Both the position numbers and the translations under genes were made by a program. From contig JAGVAP010000039.1 in assembly GCA_020060215.1 (NCBI GenBank), positions 1 to 50,547 of the forward strand: DNA of 50,547 nt. The letters are read 5' to 3'. Of the stretch, positions 25,471-34,287 are shown one piece after another; within the stretch, counting starts at the first letter, position 1, and each line of letters begins with the position of its first letter. The stretch is from Deltaproteobacteria bacterium. Lineage in GTDB: Bacteria; Desulfobacterota; DSM-4660; Desulfatiglandales; HGW-15. Below the pieces are notes generated by a model. It was not told the origin of the DNA. It did not search any database and saw nothing but the letters and a program-made list of their open reading frames with translations.

Positions 25471-26235
25471 ATGAGACTCAGGAATAAGGTAGCCGTCATC
25501 ACCGGGGCCGCCCGCGGGATCGGCGCCGCGTTCGCACTGGGGTTCGCGAAGGAGGGTGCGAAGATCGTCATCGGCGATGTCGCGGATGGAACCGACACGG
25601 TGAGGCAGGTCGAGAAGGCGGCCGGCGAGGCGTTGTTCGTCAGGACGGACGTCAGCAAGGAACAGGATTGCATGGCCATGGCCGAGAAGGCTTTCAGCCG
25701 CTTTGGAGGGATCGACATCCTCATCAACAATGCGGCCGTCTTCGCGGACCTGGTCCTGAGGCCGTTCACGGAGATCTCGAGCGAGGAATTCAAACGGATC
25801 GTGGAGATCAACACCAGCGGCGTCTTTCACTGCACCAAGGCGGTGTTCCCCTACATGAAGGCCAAGGGGGGGAAGATCATCAACATCTCTTCCGCTTCGA
25901 TCCTGGAGGGGGTGCCGGGCATGCCCCACTATGTGGCTTCCAAGGGGGCGGTCATGGCCATGACCCGGTCCCTGGCCCGGGAGCTTGGAGATTACAGGAT
26001 CAACGTGAATACGATCGCCCCTGGCTTCACCCATTCCGAGGGGGGAGACAAGTTCGATCGCAACAAGGCCCTTCCCCTCCCCCCCCTGGAGGAACTCCAG
26101 CTGCAGCACCGCTGCATCAAGAGGGCCGGCATACCGGAAGACCTGGTCGGTACCGCCCTGTTCCTCGCGACCGACGACAGCGCTTTCATCACGGGCCAGA
26201 TGATCGTCCATGACGGGGGTCTTTCGTTCCATTAA
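25471..26235 (+). CDS. Short-chain dehydrogenase/reductase (SDR)
   Basis: A 254-residue classical SDR. TGAARGIG is at 11-18, NNAA at 86-89, and Ser140, Tyr154 and Lys158 form the active site. GGAGGGAG lies just before the ATG at 25471. Only about 35% by impression resembles the SDR at 19571, so they are separate family members. The metallo-hydrolase gene begins 3 bp after its stop, so the two are probably co-transcribed. The substrate is not apparent. Confidence 0.9.
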   Translation: MRLRNKVAVITGAARGIGAAFALGFAKEGAKIVIGDVADGTDTVRQVEKAAGEALFVRTDVSKEQDCMAMAEKAFSRFGGIDILINNAAVFADLVLRPFTEISSEEFKRIVEINTSGVFHCTKAVFPYMKAKGGKIINISSASILEGVPGMPHYVASKGAVMAMTRSLARELGDYRINVNTIAPGFTHSEGGDKFDRNKALPLPPLEELQLQHRCIKRAGIPEDLVGTALFLATDDSAFITGQMIVHDGGLSFH

Positions 26236-26238
26236 CCC

Positions 26239-27318
26239 ATGAGCCAAACCTCTTTTCTGACAGGGATCGCATTGATGATCGTTCTACTCGCCGGCCATGA
26301 CTCCTTCGGCTTCGACGAGTCCGATTGGCGGAAGGCGGTGGAGACCCAGGAAACCGAAAAACTCTTCGCCCCCCACAGCAGGGAGGGAAGATTCTTCAAC
26401 CCCTGGATGCCGCTGGAGCATGGGGGGTTCCTGCGCTTGCTGAAGTGGAAGCTGTTCTCGGCGCGGCAGGAGTACACGGACGAGGAGAAGGCCTACAGGC
26501 CTCAATTCCTCCCCGGCTTGAAGGACCGGATCCTTTCCCTGCCGGCAACCGATTTCATTGCATGGGCCGGGCATGGGGCCTTCCTCATGCGGCTTGGGGG
26601 AACCTACTGGCTCACCGATCCCATGTTTTCGGACAGGGCGTTCCTCCCCAAAAGGGTGACGCCGCCGGCCGTCACCGGGGAGGACCTGCACGATCTAAAC
26701 GGACCGCTGAACGTGATCATCTCCCACAACCACTACGATCATCTCGATGCCGAAACCATTCGCTCCCTGCCCCGGAAGACAAGATTCTTCGTGCCCCTCG
26801 GCCTCAAGGATTACGTCCGGACCCTTCACGACGGGGATATCACGGAGATGGACTGGTGGGACAAGGTGGATGCCGGGAGCGGGACGACCATCTTCTGCCT
26901 GCCCGCACAGCACTGGTCGAAACGTCTGGGGCAAGGGACCAACACGACGTTGTGGGCGAGTTTCCTGCTGGCTACCCCCTCAAGATCCATCTACTTCGGC
27001 GGAGACAGCGGCTATTTCGTAGGCTACCGGGAGTTTGGAAGACGATTCCCCGACATCGAGTACGCGCTCATACCCACCACCGCATATCACCCCCGCTGGT
27101 TCATGCACTACGCCCACATGGACATCCAGGAGAGCCTGGACGGTTTCCAAGCCCTTCGGGCAAGATTCTTCGTCCCAACCCAGTGGGGGACCTTCCATCT
27201 GGGCGACGAGCCCCCCGGGTACCCTGCCCTGGATCTCAAGAGGGCGATCCGGGAGAAGGGGCTGGATCCATCGCGGTTCCTGATCATGGACATCGGGGAG
27301 ATCCATTGCATGAAATGA
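26239..27318 (+). CDS. Exported metallo-beta-lactamase-fold hydrolase (NAPE-PLD type)
   Basis: A 359-residue protein. The N-terminus (TSFLTGIALMIVLLAG) is a likely secretion signal. The body matches the NAPE-phospholipase-D-like branch of the MBL fold: WAGHGAFLMRLGGTYWLTDP, the metal site SHNHYDHLD (His163, His165, Asp167, His168), DWWDKVDAG, PAQHWSKR, FGGDSGY and PTQWGTFHLGDEPP. These zinc enzymes cleave phosphodiesters or lactone/lactam-like bonds. The physiological substrate is unknown. It closes the plus-strand group before the convergent Liv3 operon. Confidence 0.88.
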   Translation: MSQTSFLTGIALMIVLLAGHDSFGFDESDWRKAVETQETEKLFAPHSREGRFFNPWMPLEHGGFLRLLKWKLFSARQEYTDEEKAYRPQFLPGLKDRILSLPATDFIAWAGHGAFLMRLGGTYWLTDPMFSDRAFLPKRVTPPAVTGEDLHDLNGPLNVIISHNHYDHLDAETIRSLPRKTRFFVPLGLKDYVRTLHDGDITEMDWWDKVDAGSGTTIFCLPAQHWSKRLGQGTNTTLWASFLLATPSRSIYFGGDSGYFVGYREFGRRFPDIEYALIPTTAYHPRWFMHYAHMDIQESLDGFQALRARFFVPTQWGTFHLGDEPPGYPALDLKRAIREKGLDPSRFLIMDIGEIHCMK

Positions 27319-27413
27319 AGGGTTCAGCGTCCAGGAAGATCGTGGTCCGTGGTTGGCGGTTCGTGGCCTGAATCACCCTCCCCTTTCCCCTCCCATCAAT
27401 GAACCCTGCAACC

Positions 27414-28118
27414 TTACAGCCCGAGGTAGGCCTTCCGGACGTGGTCGTTGTCGAGGAACAGCTCCCGCTGCCCCTCGAGCACGATCCTGCCGTTTTCCAG
27501 CAGATAGGCGCGGTCGGCGATCTCCAGGGCATGGTAGATATTCTGCTCCACGAGCAGGATGGAGATGCCCATCTCGTTCAGCATCAGGATGAACTTGAAC
27601 AACTGCTTCACCATGATGGGCGCCAGTCCATAGGAAGGCTCGTCGAGCATGCATAGCTTGGGTGTGGACATCAGGGACCTGCCCATGGCGAGCATCTGCC
27701 TTTCGCCGCCGCTCAAGCTCCTCGCAAGCTGTCTCGCCCTGCCCCGAAGGAGTGGAAAGAGGTGATACACCTGCTCCAGCATCTCCTTCCTGCGCTTCCA
27801 TGACATATGGGGATAAGCACCCATCTCGAGGTTCTCCAGGACCGTCATGTCGATGAAAGGCTTTCCGCTCTCCGGGACATAGGCAATCCCCATCTGGACG
27901 ATCCGGTCCGGCGACAGCCCATCGATGCGCCGTTCCAGGAACTCCACGGTCCCCGAGGCGGGCCTCAACAGCCCGCAGAGGGTGTTCAGCAGCGTGGTCT
28001 TGCCGGCGGTGTTTGCGCCGATCATGGAGACGATCTTCCGCTCGTCCACCCTCAGGGAGATGTCCCAGAGGGCCTGGGTCTTGCCGTAAAAGACATTCAG
28101 CCTATCGACCTTCAACAT
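27414..28118 (-). CDS. livF: Liv system 3 ABC transporter ATPase (LivF-like, atypical Walker A)
   Basis: A 234-residue LivF-type ATPase. The signature LSGGERQMLAMGRSLM and Walker B CMLDEPSYGLAP are normal. Walker A reads GANTAGKTT (34-42), with Thr where the second Gly of GxxGxGK is nearly always found, and the usual VPEGRRVF box is VPESGKPF. The minimal GxxxxGKT is kept, so it may still bind ATP. The ATG at 28118 gives the standard N-terminus; a TTG at 28133 is in frame. It overlaps livG by 17 bp. Last gene of the Liv3 operon. Confidence 0.9.
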   Translation of the reverse strand: MLKVDRLNVFYGKTQALWDISLRVDERKIVSMIGANTAGKTTLLNTLCGLLRPASGTVEFLERRIDGLSPDRIVQMGIAYVPESGKPFIDMTVLENLEMGAYPHMSWKRRKEMLEQVYHLFPLLRGRARQLARSLSGGERQMLAMGRSLMSTPKLCMLDEPSYGLAPIMVKQLFKFILMLNEMGISILLVEQNIYHALEIADRAYLLENGRIVLEGQRELFLDNDHVRKAYLGL

Positions 28119-28842
28119 GGAACCGATCCCCAAGATAGACCTCGATGACCTTCTTGTCGGTGGAAATCTCCGCAGGCGGTCCTTCCGCGATCTTCACGCC
28201 GTGGTCGAGGACCATGATCCGGTCGCAGACCGTCATGATCGCCTTCATGACATGCTCGATCATGAAGACCGTGACCCCCCGGTCCCGTATCCTTTTCACG
28301 AGTTCCATCGATTGCCCGACTTCCGAGAGATTGAGACCCGCCATGAGCTCGTCCAGCAGGATCAGCTCCGGCCCGGTGGCCAGCCCCCTGGCCACCTCGA
28401 GGCGCTTCTGGTTGGCGAGGGTCAATTCTCCGGCCGGGGTCGTCGACACCGCGGACAGCCCCACGAACTGCAGCAGCTCCTCGGATCGTGCCGCGGCCTC
28501 CGATCGGCTGTCCCCCCTGAACCTTCCATAGAAACACGCGAGCAGGACGTTCTCAAAAACGCTCATGTCCGGAAAGAGCTTGATCAGCTGAAAGGTCCTG
28601 GCCACCCCTCGCCTGCAGATCTGATTGGGCTTGAGGCCGGTGATCTCTTCGCCCTTGAACCAGGCGCCGCCCGAAGTCATGGGGTAGGCCCCTGACAGCA
28701 GGTTGAACAGGGTGGTCTTCCCTGCCCCGTTCGGACCGATCAGGCCCACGATCTCGCCCTGATCGATCCGAAGGTCCACATTGAAGACCGCGGCCAGTCC
28801 CCCGAAGGACTTCGTCACCTTTTTGCCCTCAAGCAATCGCAT
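28102..28842 (-). CDS. livG: Liv system 3 ABC transporter ATPase (LivG-like)
   Basis: A 246-residue LivG-type ATPase. Walker A is GPNGAGKTT (36-44) and Walker B LILLDELMAGLN. The signature region reads LTLANQKRLEVARGLA, again lacking LSGGQ. VARTFQLIKLFPDM and VIEVYLGD are LivG hallmarks. The gene lies 9 bp after livM on the same strand. With the LivF neighbour it forms the motor of the third importer. Confidence 0.92.
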   Translation of the reverse strand: MRLLEGKKVTKSFGGLAAVFNVDLRIDQGEIVGLIGPNGAGKTTLFNLLSGAYPMTSGGAWFKGEEITGLKPNQICRRGVARTFQLIKLFPDMSVFENVLLACFYGRFRGDSRSEAAARSEELLQFVGLSAVSTTPAGELTLANQKRLEVARGLATGPELILLDELMAGLNLSEVGQSMELVKRIRDRGVTVFMIEHVMKAIMTVCDRIMVLDHGVKIAEGPPAEISTDKKVIEVYLGDRFHVEGR

Positions 28843-28851
28843 GGGTTCCCC

Positions 28852-29772
28852 TTACCTTCCCTTCTTCCTGATCAGCCCGACCATCCCCTGAGGCAGAAAG
28901 AGGATCACGAGGATCAGGATGACCCCGAAAATCAGCATATAGTAGTAGGGGAATCTGGTGATCAGCACCTCTTCCAGAATGGCGAAGACGGCCGCTCCCA
29001 GGACCGGGCCCGCAAGCCTGCTGACCCCGCCGAAGATGGCCATCAGCACCGGCATGAAGGAAAAGAGCGGGTTGAAGGCGATGGATGGGTCGATGTAGGT
29101 CCACTTCGTGGCCATGATGGACCCGGCAGCGCTCATGAAGAAGGCGCTCAACGCAAAGGTGAGCGTCTTCAGAAGGGTCACGTTGATGCCGATGTGGAGG
29201 GCCGCCTCTTCCTGCTCCCCGATGCTCCTCAACGCCATTCCGGCCCGGGTCCCCTTGAGCACGTAAGCGGTTGCCAAAGAGAGCGCGAAGATCGCGAGCA
29301 TGATATAGTAGACCGTTTCGGGCTCCATCATGACCACGAACCTGCCCACCGTCCCTTTCACGTTCGTCTCCCACCAGAGGAGAAAGTGCCTCATCAGCTC
29401 GCTGATCCCGAAGGTGAAGATGATGAAGTACATGCCCCGAAGTCTCAGGGTCAGTATGCCGATGCAGAAGGCCAGGACAAAGCCGGCGGCCCCTCCGAGG
29501 AAAATGACGCCGGGAATGGGTAACAGCTCCCCCAGGATAGCCGATGTGTAAACGCCCACGCCGAAGAATGCGGATGAGGCGAGGGAGATGTAGCGGGTCG
29601 GCCCGGAGAAGATGGCCCAGCTCAGGGTCAGGACGATGTACATGAATACGGTGGTGAGCAGTATGACAAGGTAGGGGTCGATGTAGAGCGGCATGGTGGC
29701 CAGCACGAGAAACAGGAGGCAGGGGATCCCATATGAGTACAGGGGTGCGGGCAGCGCTCGGACACGATCCAT
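28852..29772 (-). CDS. livM: Liv system 3 permease (LivM-like)
   Basis: A 306-residue LivM-type permease with the pattern LSWAIFSGPTRYISLASSAF, the LRLRGMYFIIFTFGISELMR segment and the cytoplasmic stretch GMALRSIGEQEEAALHIGIN. It follows livH after 6 bp. Compared with LivM 1 and 2 the first loop lacks the Asn-Leu-Ala-Gly-Tyr core, showing divergence among the three systems. Confidence 0.91.
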   Translation of the reverse strand: MDRVRALPAPLYSYGIPCLLFLVLATMPLYIDPYLVILLTTVFMYIVLTLSWAIFSGPTRYISLASSAFFGVGVYTSAILGELLPIPGVIFLGGAAGFVLAFCIGILTLRLRGMYFIIFTFGISELMRHFLLWWETNVKGTVGRFVVMMEPETVYYIMLAIFALSLATAYVLKGTRAGMALRSIGEQEEAALHIGINVTLLKTLTFALSAFFMSAAGSIMATKWTYIDPSIAFNPLFSFMPVLMAIFGGVSRLAGPVLGAAVFAILEEVLITRFPYYYMLIFGVILILVILFLPQGMVGLIRKKGR

Positions 29773-29778
29773 CTTTCT

Positions 29779-30648
29779 CTATTTCCCCAGAAGACCCGTA
29801 GGCTTGATCAGGATCAGAAGGATAAAGATCACATAGTAGGCGATCAGGGACAGGCCGGCGTCGAGATACGTGACGATGTTCCCGATCAACCCGAGGATAA
29901 ACCCTCCGATGAGACTGCCTGTGATGCTCCCCAGCCCTCCCAGCACGACCACCACAATGGCGATGATGGTGTACTCCAGGCCCATGGCAGGCTGTATCTC
30001 ATAGATCATGCTGATCAGCGGGCCTGCAAAACCGGCCATGAGCGCCCCCAGCCCGAAACAGATCGCCAGGACCCGGTGGATATTGACCCCCATGATCTGG
30101 GCGGTCGTGGGATCTTCTGCGGCGGCCCTGATCGCCTTTCCCAGGCGCGAACGGGTCAGGAAGAGGTAGAAGGCCAGGCTGATGCTCACGGCGAAGAGGA
30201 GCGCCACGATCCGGTTTGCCGCGAAGAGGGCGCCGAAGATGTTCACCGGGTGATCCAGGTAGGAATATCCCCGGATGTCGGCCTTCCAAATGATCAGCGC
30301 GATATTCTGAATGATGAACAGGAGACCGAACGAGGCGAGGAGGGAGCTGTCTGCGAAGGCCCCTGCGGACTTCGACTTCTTCCTCAGATACCGGAAGAGG
30401 GTCGTGTGGACGAGAAAACCGATGAAGAACAGGACAGGCCCGCAGATGATCAGGGAGAGGAGGGGACTGATCCCCACGAAGGTGTAGAGGGTCCACGTGG
30501 CAAATGCCCCTACCATGATGAACTCTCCGTGAGAGATGTTCAGAACACGTCCCACGCCGTATTGAAGGCTGAGCCCCACGGCGATGAGGGCGTAAATGCC
30601 TCCCATGATCAGACCGCCGATGACCACATCCAGAATCGTCCCAAACAA
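29779..30648 (-). CDS. livH: Liv system 3 permease (LivH-like)
   Basis: A 289-residue LivH-type permease: GGLIMGGIYALIAVGLSLQY, NISHGEFIMVGAF, the cytoplasmic coupling segment GKAIRAAAEDPTTAQIMGVN, and VVLGGLGSITGSLIGGFILG. The start is TTG at 30648 with GAGG about 11 bp upstream. It is separated by 390 bp from the binding-protein gene on the same strand. Confidence 0.92.
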   Translation of the reverse strand: MFGTILDVVIGGLIMGGIYALIAVGLSLQYGVGRVLNISHGEFIMVGAFATWTLYTFVGISPLLSLIICGPVLFFIGFLVHTTLFRYLRKKSKSAGAFADSSLLASFGLLFIIQNIALIIWKADIRGYSYLDHPVNIFGALFAANRIVALLFAVSISLAFYLFLTRSRLGKAIRAAAEDPTTAQIMGVNIHRVLAICFGLGALMAGFAGPLISMIYEIQPAMGLEYTIIAIVVVVLGGLGSITGSLIGGFILGLIGNIVTYLDAGLSLIAYYVIFILLILIKPTGLLGK

Positions 30649-31038
30649 GCTTGGACCTCAAGTGACACTCACCCGCGGGTGGCGTCGGGTTACCCACTTA
30701 AGGGGTTGGACTGAACGTAAAGCCGAAATCACCGATGCCGGATGAAGGCCAGAAGCCCAATGCCCAAAAAGACCCACGGCCACCGGACGAAGAGAAGTCC
30801 CGGGCTGATGTATGGCCTCCGCTCTTGTTTCGGCCTTCGTCCTTTGGGCTTGATCGGTCATTGGAGGTCGGTCATTTGGATTTATGAAGTCCCTTTCAGC
30901 CCGGAACCTATCCGCGTTGTCGACCGAAGGTGACGGTTCGACGGCATACCCGGGAATGGGCAGACTGCCCCGGCACTTCCCCCCTCCGGGGGGGAGGTGT
31001 CCGGGGCGGCTGGAACCTCGGGCGGCTCAGAAGCTCCC
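30649..31038. other. 390-bp gap inside the Liv3 operon
   Basis: No gene is seen. Near 30850-30890 there are short GGTCATTGG-like reiterations. At 30968-31006 there is a very stable hairpin (listed separately). Such a gap between a binding-protein gene and its permease gene often allows more binding protein than permease to be made. Confidence 0.5.
30968..31006 (-). terminator. Strong hairpin after the Liv3 binding-protein gene
   Basis: CCCCGGCACTTCCCCCC pairs with GGGGGGGAGGTGTCCGGGG around a TCC loop, with two mismatched positions. It lies 33 bp downstream of the binding-protein stop on the minus strand. It lacks a T-run, so partial termination or 3'-end protection is more likely than full termination. 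Confidence 0.5.
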
Positions 31039-32298
31039 TTACGGCCATGCGGGCTTGGGGTAGATCGGCTTTGCGGTCCGCTTCTCCTTGGCCGCGACGA
31101 TCTCGAACGCCCCATTTTGCCACTGCCCCACCTCACCGGGGGACTGCACGTTGATCTGGCTCTCGAACCTGACCGGGCCGATCACCGTATCGAAGGTCCC
31201 CTTGGCGATCACATCCCTGATCTTCTTCCTGTCAAGGCTGCCGACTTTCTCTACCGCCTGCTGGAGGACCTGGACCGAGGAATAGGCGAAGGCATTCCCA
31301 TACCAATCCACCTTCCCTGCGCCTGCAAACTGCACCATCCTGTCCCAGAATTCCTTGGCACCTTTATAGGGGACCTTCGGGTTCCAGGCGCCGGTTCCCA
31401 TGACACCCTCGACCATCTTCGCACCCATGGCTTCCCTGTAGGCCGCAAAGGCGGTGCCGATACTGGTGTAGAAGAGTTTGGGGTTGAACTCCACCGCCTT
31501 GGCCTGCTGGGTCAGCAGGAAGGTCTCCGGCGGGTAGGAGAAAGCCAGGAACGCGTCTACGTTTGCAGCCTTGATCTGCTTCAGCAGGGGGGAGAGGTCC
31601 TTTGCTCCCAGGGGATAACTCTTGTAGACCGCCACATCGATCCCGTTCACACTCAGTTGGGGCGTGACATAGCCGGCAAATTCAATGCCGTGCAAATCCG
31701 TGTGATGCACGACAGCCGCTGTCTTCACACCCAGCTCTTTGAAGAGCGGCACAATGGCCTCGGCCTTCACGGGAGGCTGGTTCAGGACGATGAACATGTA
31801 GGGGAACTTGGGGGCCATCTCCTTCAGCTTCATGGAATCCACGGTGACCCCCAGGACCGGGTATTTGTGCTTGGTGACAATGGGGGCGATGGCGAAATTC
31901 ATGGCCGTGCTCCAGGGAGGGAGGATGAGATCCACCTTGTCATCCAGGATGAGCTTCTCCACCAGCTTGACCACGGTTCCCATGTCGCTCTTGTCGTCGT
32001 AGCGGATGATCTCCACGGGCAACTTCTTGCCGTATTCCTTGAGGTAGATTCCCCCCTGCGCGTTGACCTCCTTCGCCCACATGTCATAGGGCGTAGACTG
32101 CGTGGTGATTGCACCGGGAGCGTATGGACCCGAGAGGGAGATGGCGTTGCCGATGCGGATCTTCTCCGGGACCTTCCCCGACGCCGCCAGCACCTCCGCC
32201 GGTACGGCCCAGAGCACCGCGAGCAGCACCAGGGCACACGCCAGGGCCGCGGCCGCATAATCTTTACGTGTAGACCGAATACTCCGTTCTTTCCTCAT
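31039..32298 (-). CDS. Liv system 3 periplasmic substrate-binding protein
   Basis: A 419-residue LivK-type binding protein. The start at 32298 is set by AAGGAGGGCAAA just upstream. The signal peptide has a basic start (MRKERSIRSTRK) and a hydrophobic core ending at VLAASGK. The mature chain begins KIRIGNAISLSGPYAPGA and has WAKEVNAQGGIYLKEYG. Its transcript probably starts at promoter element B (32544-32567), giving a leader of about 230 nt. The ligand is unknown. Confidence 0.9.
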   Translation of the reverse strand: MRKERSIRSTRKDYAAAALACALVLLAVLWAVPAEVLAASGKVPEKIRIGNAISLSGPYAPGAITTQSTPYDMWAKEVNAQGGIYLKEYGKKLPVEIIRYDDKSDMGTVVKLVEKLILDDKVDLILPPWSTAMNFAIAPIVTKHKYPVLGVTVDSMKLKEMAPKFPYMFIVLNQPPVKAEAIVPLFKELGVKTAAVVHHTDLHGIEFAGYVTPQLSVNGIDVAVYKSYPLGAKDLSPLLKQIKAANVDAFLAFSYPPETFLLTQQAKAVEFNPKLFYTSIGTAFAAYREAMGAKMVEGVMGTGAWNPKVPYKGAKEFWDRMVQFAGAGKVDWYGNAFAYSSVQVLQQAVEKVGSLDRKKIRDVIAKGTFDTVIGPVRFESQINVQSPGEVGQWQNGAFEIVAAKEKRTAKPIYPKPAWP

Positions 32299-32538
32299 TT
32301 TGCCCTCCTTCCACCGGTTAAAATGACCTTTGCGGACCCCTTCACACAGGTCCTCCCCCCTCCTGTCGATTCGCGGCCTCCCACTCACCTCCTTTGGCCT
32401 TGGGCGTTCATATTAGGGTTGTCGTATCCTGCAGATTTCTCGGGCGATGATGAATTGAAAAGACCTTGTTTCCTGGTTTTCAGAGCGGGCTCGATCTGCG
32501 ACTTCGGCCTGCGGTCTGTACTTTCGACGGTTGTTTCC
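32299..32538. other. Long leader of the Liv3 operon, no gene seen
   Basis: If the element at 32552-32568 is the promoter, this 240-bp stretch is the 5' untranslated region of the Liv3 transcript. I see no known riboswitch core or leader peptide in it. Confidence 0.35.
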
Positions 32539-32579
32539 TTTCTAGAACCCGGTTTCCTTTTTGTCAACAAAAAAGAAAC
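32539..32579 (-). promoter_or_regulatory. GTTGAC-N5-GGAAAC promoter/operator cluster, site B
   Basis: The minus strand carries GTTGACAAAAAGGAAAC at 32568-32552. TTGACA (32567-32562) and TAGAAA (32544-32539) are spaced by 17 bp and face the Liv3 genes. The half-site GTCAAC is shared with a second, degenerate copy on the plus strand (32563-32579, 14 of 17 matches), and another GTTTCC lies at 32533-32538. It is thus a cluster of half-sites. Confidence 0.72.
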
Positions 32580-32693
32580 CGCCGGATCCTTCAGCAGAGT
32601 CTACGCGTACCGCCACGGACACGGATCGGTCCAGATTTCCTGTCGAGATGACCGTAAGGGTTCACCCGCCCGGCGGGGCAGGGGTAGTTTTCT

Positions 32694-32723
32694 GTTGACA
32701 ATTTGGAAACAAGCGGTCTATTA
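32694..32723 (+). promoter_or_regulatory. GTTGAC-N5-GGAAAC promoter/operator, site C
   Basis: GTTGACAATTTGGAAAC at 32694-32710. TTGACA (32695-32700) is followed at 17 bp by CTATTA (32718-32723). It points to the DUF2284 gene starting at 32840 and is back-to-back with site B, 126 bp away. Confidence 0.72.
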
Positions 32724-32839
32724 CGTCATTACAGAACCCGCTGCACTCGAACGCTCCGTCTCCATGGAAGAAAGATCGTCCAGCGTCGACCCCGGTTTTT
32801 TCGGAGCGCTGTAGTGTTCATGCAAGGCCGGAGGAAGTC

Positions 32840-33499
32840 ATGCCGAAGGATCAGAGAGGTCCTGCCAGACGAATATCCCTCAGCGCTTCCGATGCTCAAC
32901 GCCGGGAGGACCTCGAGCGGTTCAGGCTCCGGGCCCAGGAGTGGGGGGCCTCGAAGGCGGAGATCATCCCGGCGGATTGGGTGCACATCGACGAGAGGGT
33001 CAGGCTCAAGTGCGCCATACCGCTCTGCCCCAACTACAACCGCAGCCTCTTCTGCCCGCCCCACAGCCCGTCTCCGGATCTGGTGAGAAGCGCCCTCTCC
33101 CGATACACCCGCGCCATCCTGTTCCGCCTCGACGTGATTCCCGCAGAGCAGTTCTCGGACCGGTCGATCCAGCGCGAGGCCGTCAAGGGGTGGTCCAAAA
33201 AGGTCTTTGAGATCGTGGGGAGGCTGGAGACCCTTGCCTTCGGGCATGGTTACTATCTCGCCATGGGGTTTGCCCAGGCGAGTTGCCGAAAGGCGTTGTG
33301 CGGGCTGGACAAGTGCCTGGCGCTGGAGGGGGGCCTCTGCGCTTATCCGCTCAAGGCCCGGCCCTCCATGGAGGCGGTCGGTATGGACGTCTATGGCCTG
33401 GCCGCCAGGGTCGGATGGGAGATCTATCCGATCTATCGCAGCGTCGATCCCGCGGAAGTGCCGAGGGCCCTGGCCGTCGGAATTGTTTTCGTCTACTGA
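32840..33499 (+). CDS. DUF2284 protein, predicted metal-binding
   Basis: A 219-residue cysteine-rich protein. The family pattern is visible: LKCAIPLCPNYNRSLFCPPH in the first third, then SCRKALCGLDKC and GGLCAYPLKARPSMEAVGMD. The arrangement suggests an iron-sulfur or other metal centre. DUF2284 has no assigned reaction that I know. GGAGGAAG lies 2-3 bp before the ATG. It is the first gene behind promoter C and is followed 48 bp later by the cysteine hydrolase. Confidence 0.82.
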   Translation: MPKDQRGPARRISLSASDAQRREDLERFRLRAQEWGASKAEIIPADWVHIDERVRLKCAIPLCPNYNRSLFCPPHSPSPDLVRSALSRYTRAILFRLDVIPAEQFSDRSIQREAVKGWSKKVFEIVGRLETLAFGHGYYLAMGFAQASCRKALCGLDKCLALEGGLCAYPLKARPSMEAVGMDVYGLAARVGWEIYPIYRSVDPAEVPRALAVGIVFVY

Positions 33500-33547
33500 T
33501 TGCCCGGGCCTTTTCGCATCAAAGCGCTTCGTGCAAATGGAGGACAC

Positions 33548-34279
33548 ATGGCGGAAGAGAAAACGATCCGTCCGCTCACCATCAAGGCCGAACCCGTGCC
33601 CCTTGCGATCGACCCTTTGAGGAGCGCAGTGATCGTGGTGGACATGCAGAACGCCTTCGTGAAGAAAGGCGGCTATTTCGACCTGGCGGGCTATGATCTC
33701 TCCGGAACGCAGGGGATCGTCGAACCCTGCCGGAAGGTGATCGCGGCCGCTCGACAGGCGGAAATGCAGATCATCTACTTCCAGATGGGGTTCAGTCAGG
33801 ATCTGTCCGACAAGGGTCCCCCCGATTCACCCCTGGCCGCGAAGGCAAGAGGGTTCAGCTTCATCAGCAAGCACCCAGAGCACAAGGACCGGTTCTATTT
33901 TTATGACACCTGGGGAGCCGAGATCATCGAAGAGCTCGCACCACGGCCGGGAGACCTCGTCGTCCGGAAGCAGAGATACGACGGCTTCATCGGGACGAAC
34001 CTGGAGCTCATCCTAAGGACCTCTGCGATCAGAACCCTGGTTTTCATCGGGACCGCCACCAACGTATGTGTGGAATCGACCCTTCGCCACGCCTTCTTCC
34101 TGGACTTCTTCTGCCTGCTCGTTTCCGATGCCGTGTGCCAGGCCGGATCCCCCCTCACGCAGCAGGCGACCATCCTGAATGTACAGACCCACTTCGGGTG
34201 GGTCACGACCACGGAGGATTTGGTCAGGGGACTGGGACCCCGCCCCCCGGATGCGGAGACGCCGGGAAGGCTGCTGTGA
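33548..34279 (+). CDS. Isochorismatase-family cysteine hydrolase, RutB-like
   Basis: A 243-residue cysteine hydrolase. The catalytic triad is Asp32 (VIVVDMQNAF), Lys141 (VVRKQRYDGF) and Cys174 (GTATNVCVESTLR). The phrases GGYFDLAGYDLS and FFGWV/HFGWVTT-type ending are close to RutB, the ureidoacrylate amidohydrolase of uracil catabolism. No other rut gene is nearby, so a different amide or carbamate may be the substrate. TGGAGG precedes the ATG at 33548. Confidence 0.88.
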   Translation: MAEEKTIRPLTIKAEPVPLAIDPLRSAVIVVDMQNAFVKKGGYFDLAGYDLSGTQGIVEPCRKVIAAARQAEMQIIYFQMGFSQDLSDKGPPDSPLAAKARGFSFISKHPEHKDRFYFYDTWGAEIIEELAPRPGDLVVRKQRYDGFIGTNLELILRTSAIRTLVFIGTATNVCVESTLRHAFFLDFFCLLVSDAVCQAGSPLTQQATILNVQTHFGWVTTTEDLVRGLGPRPPDAETPGRLL

Positions 34280-34287
34280 TGTTCTTT

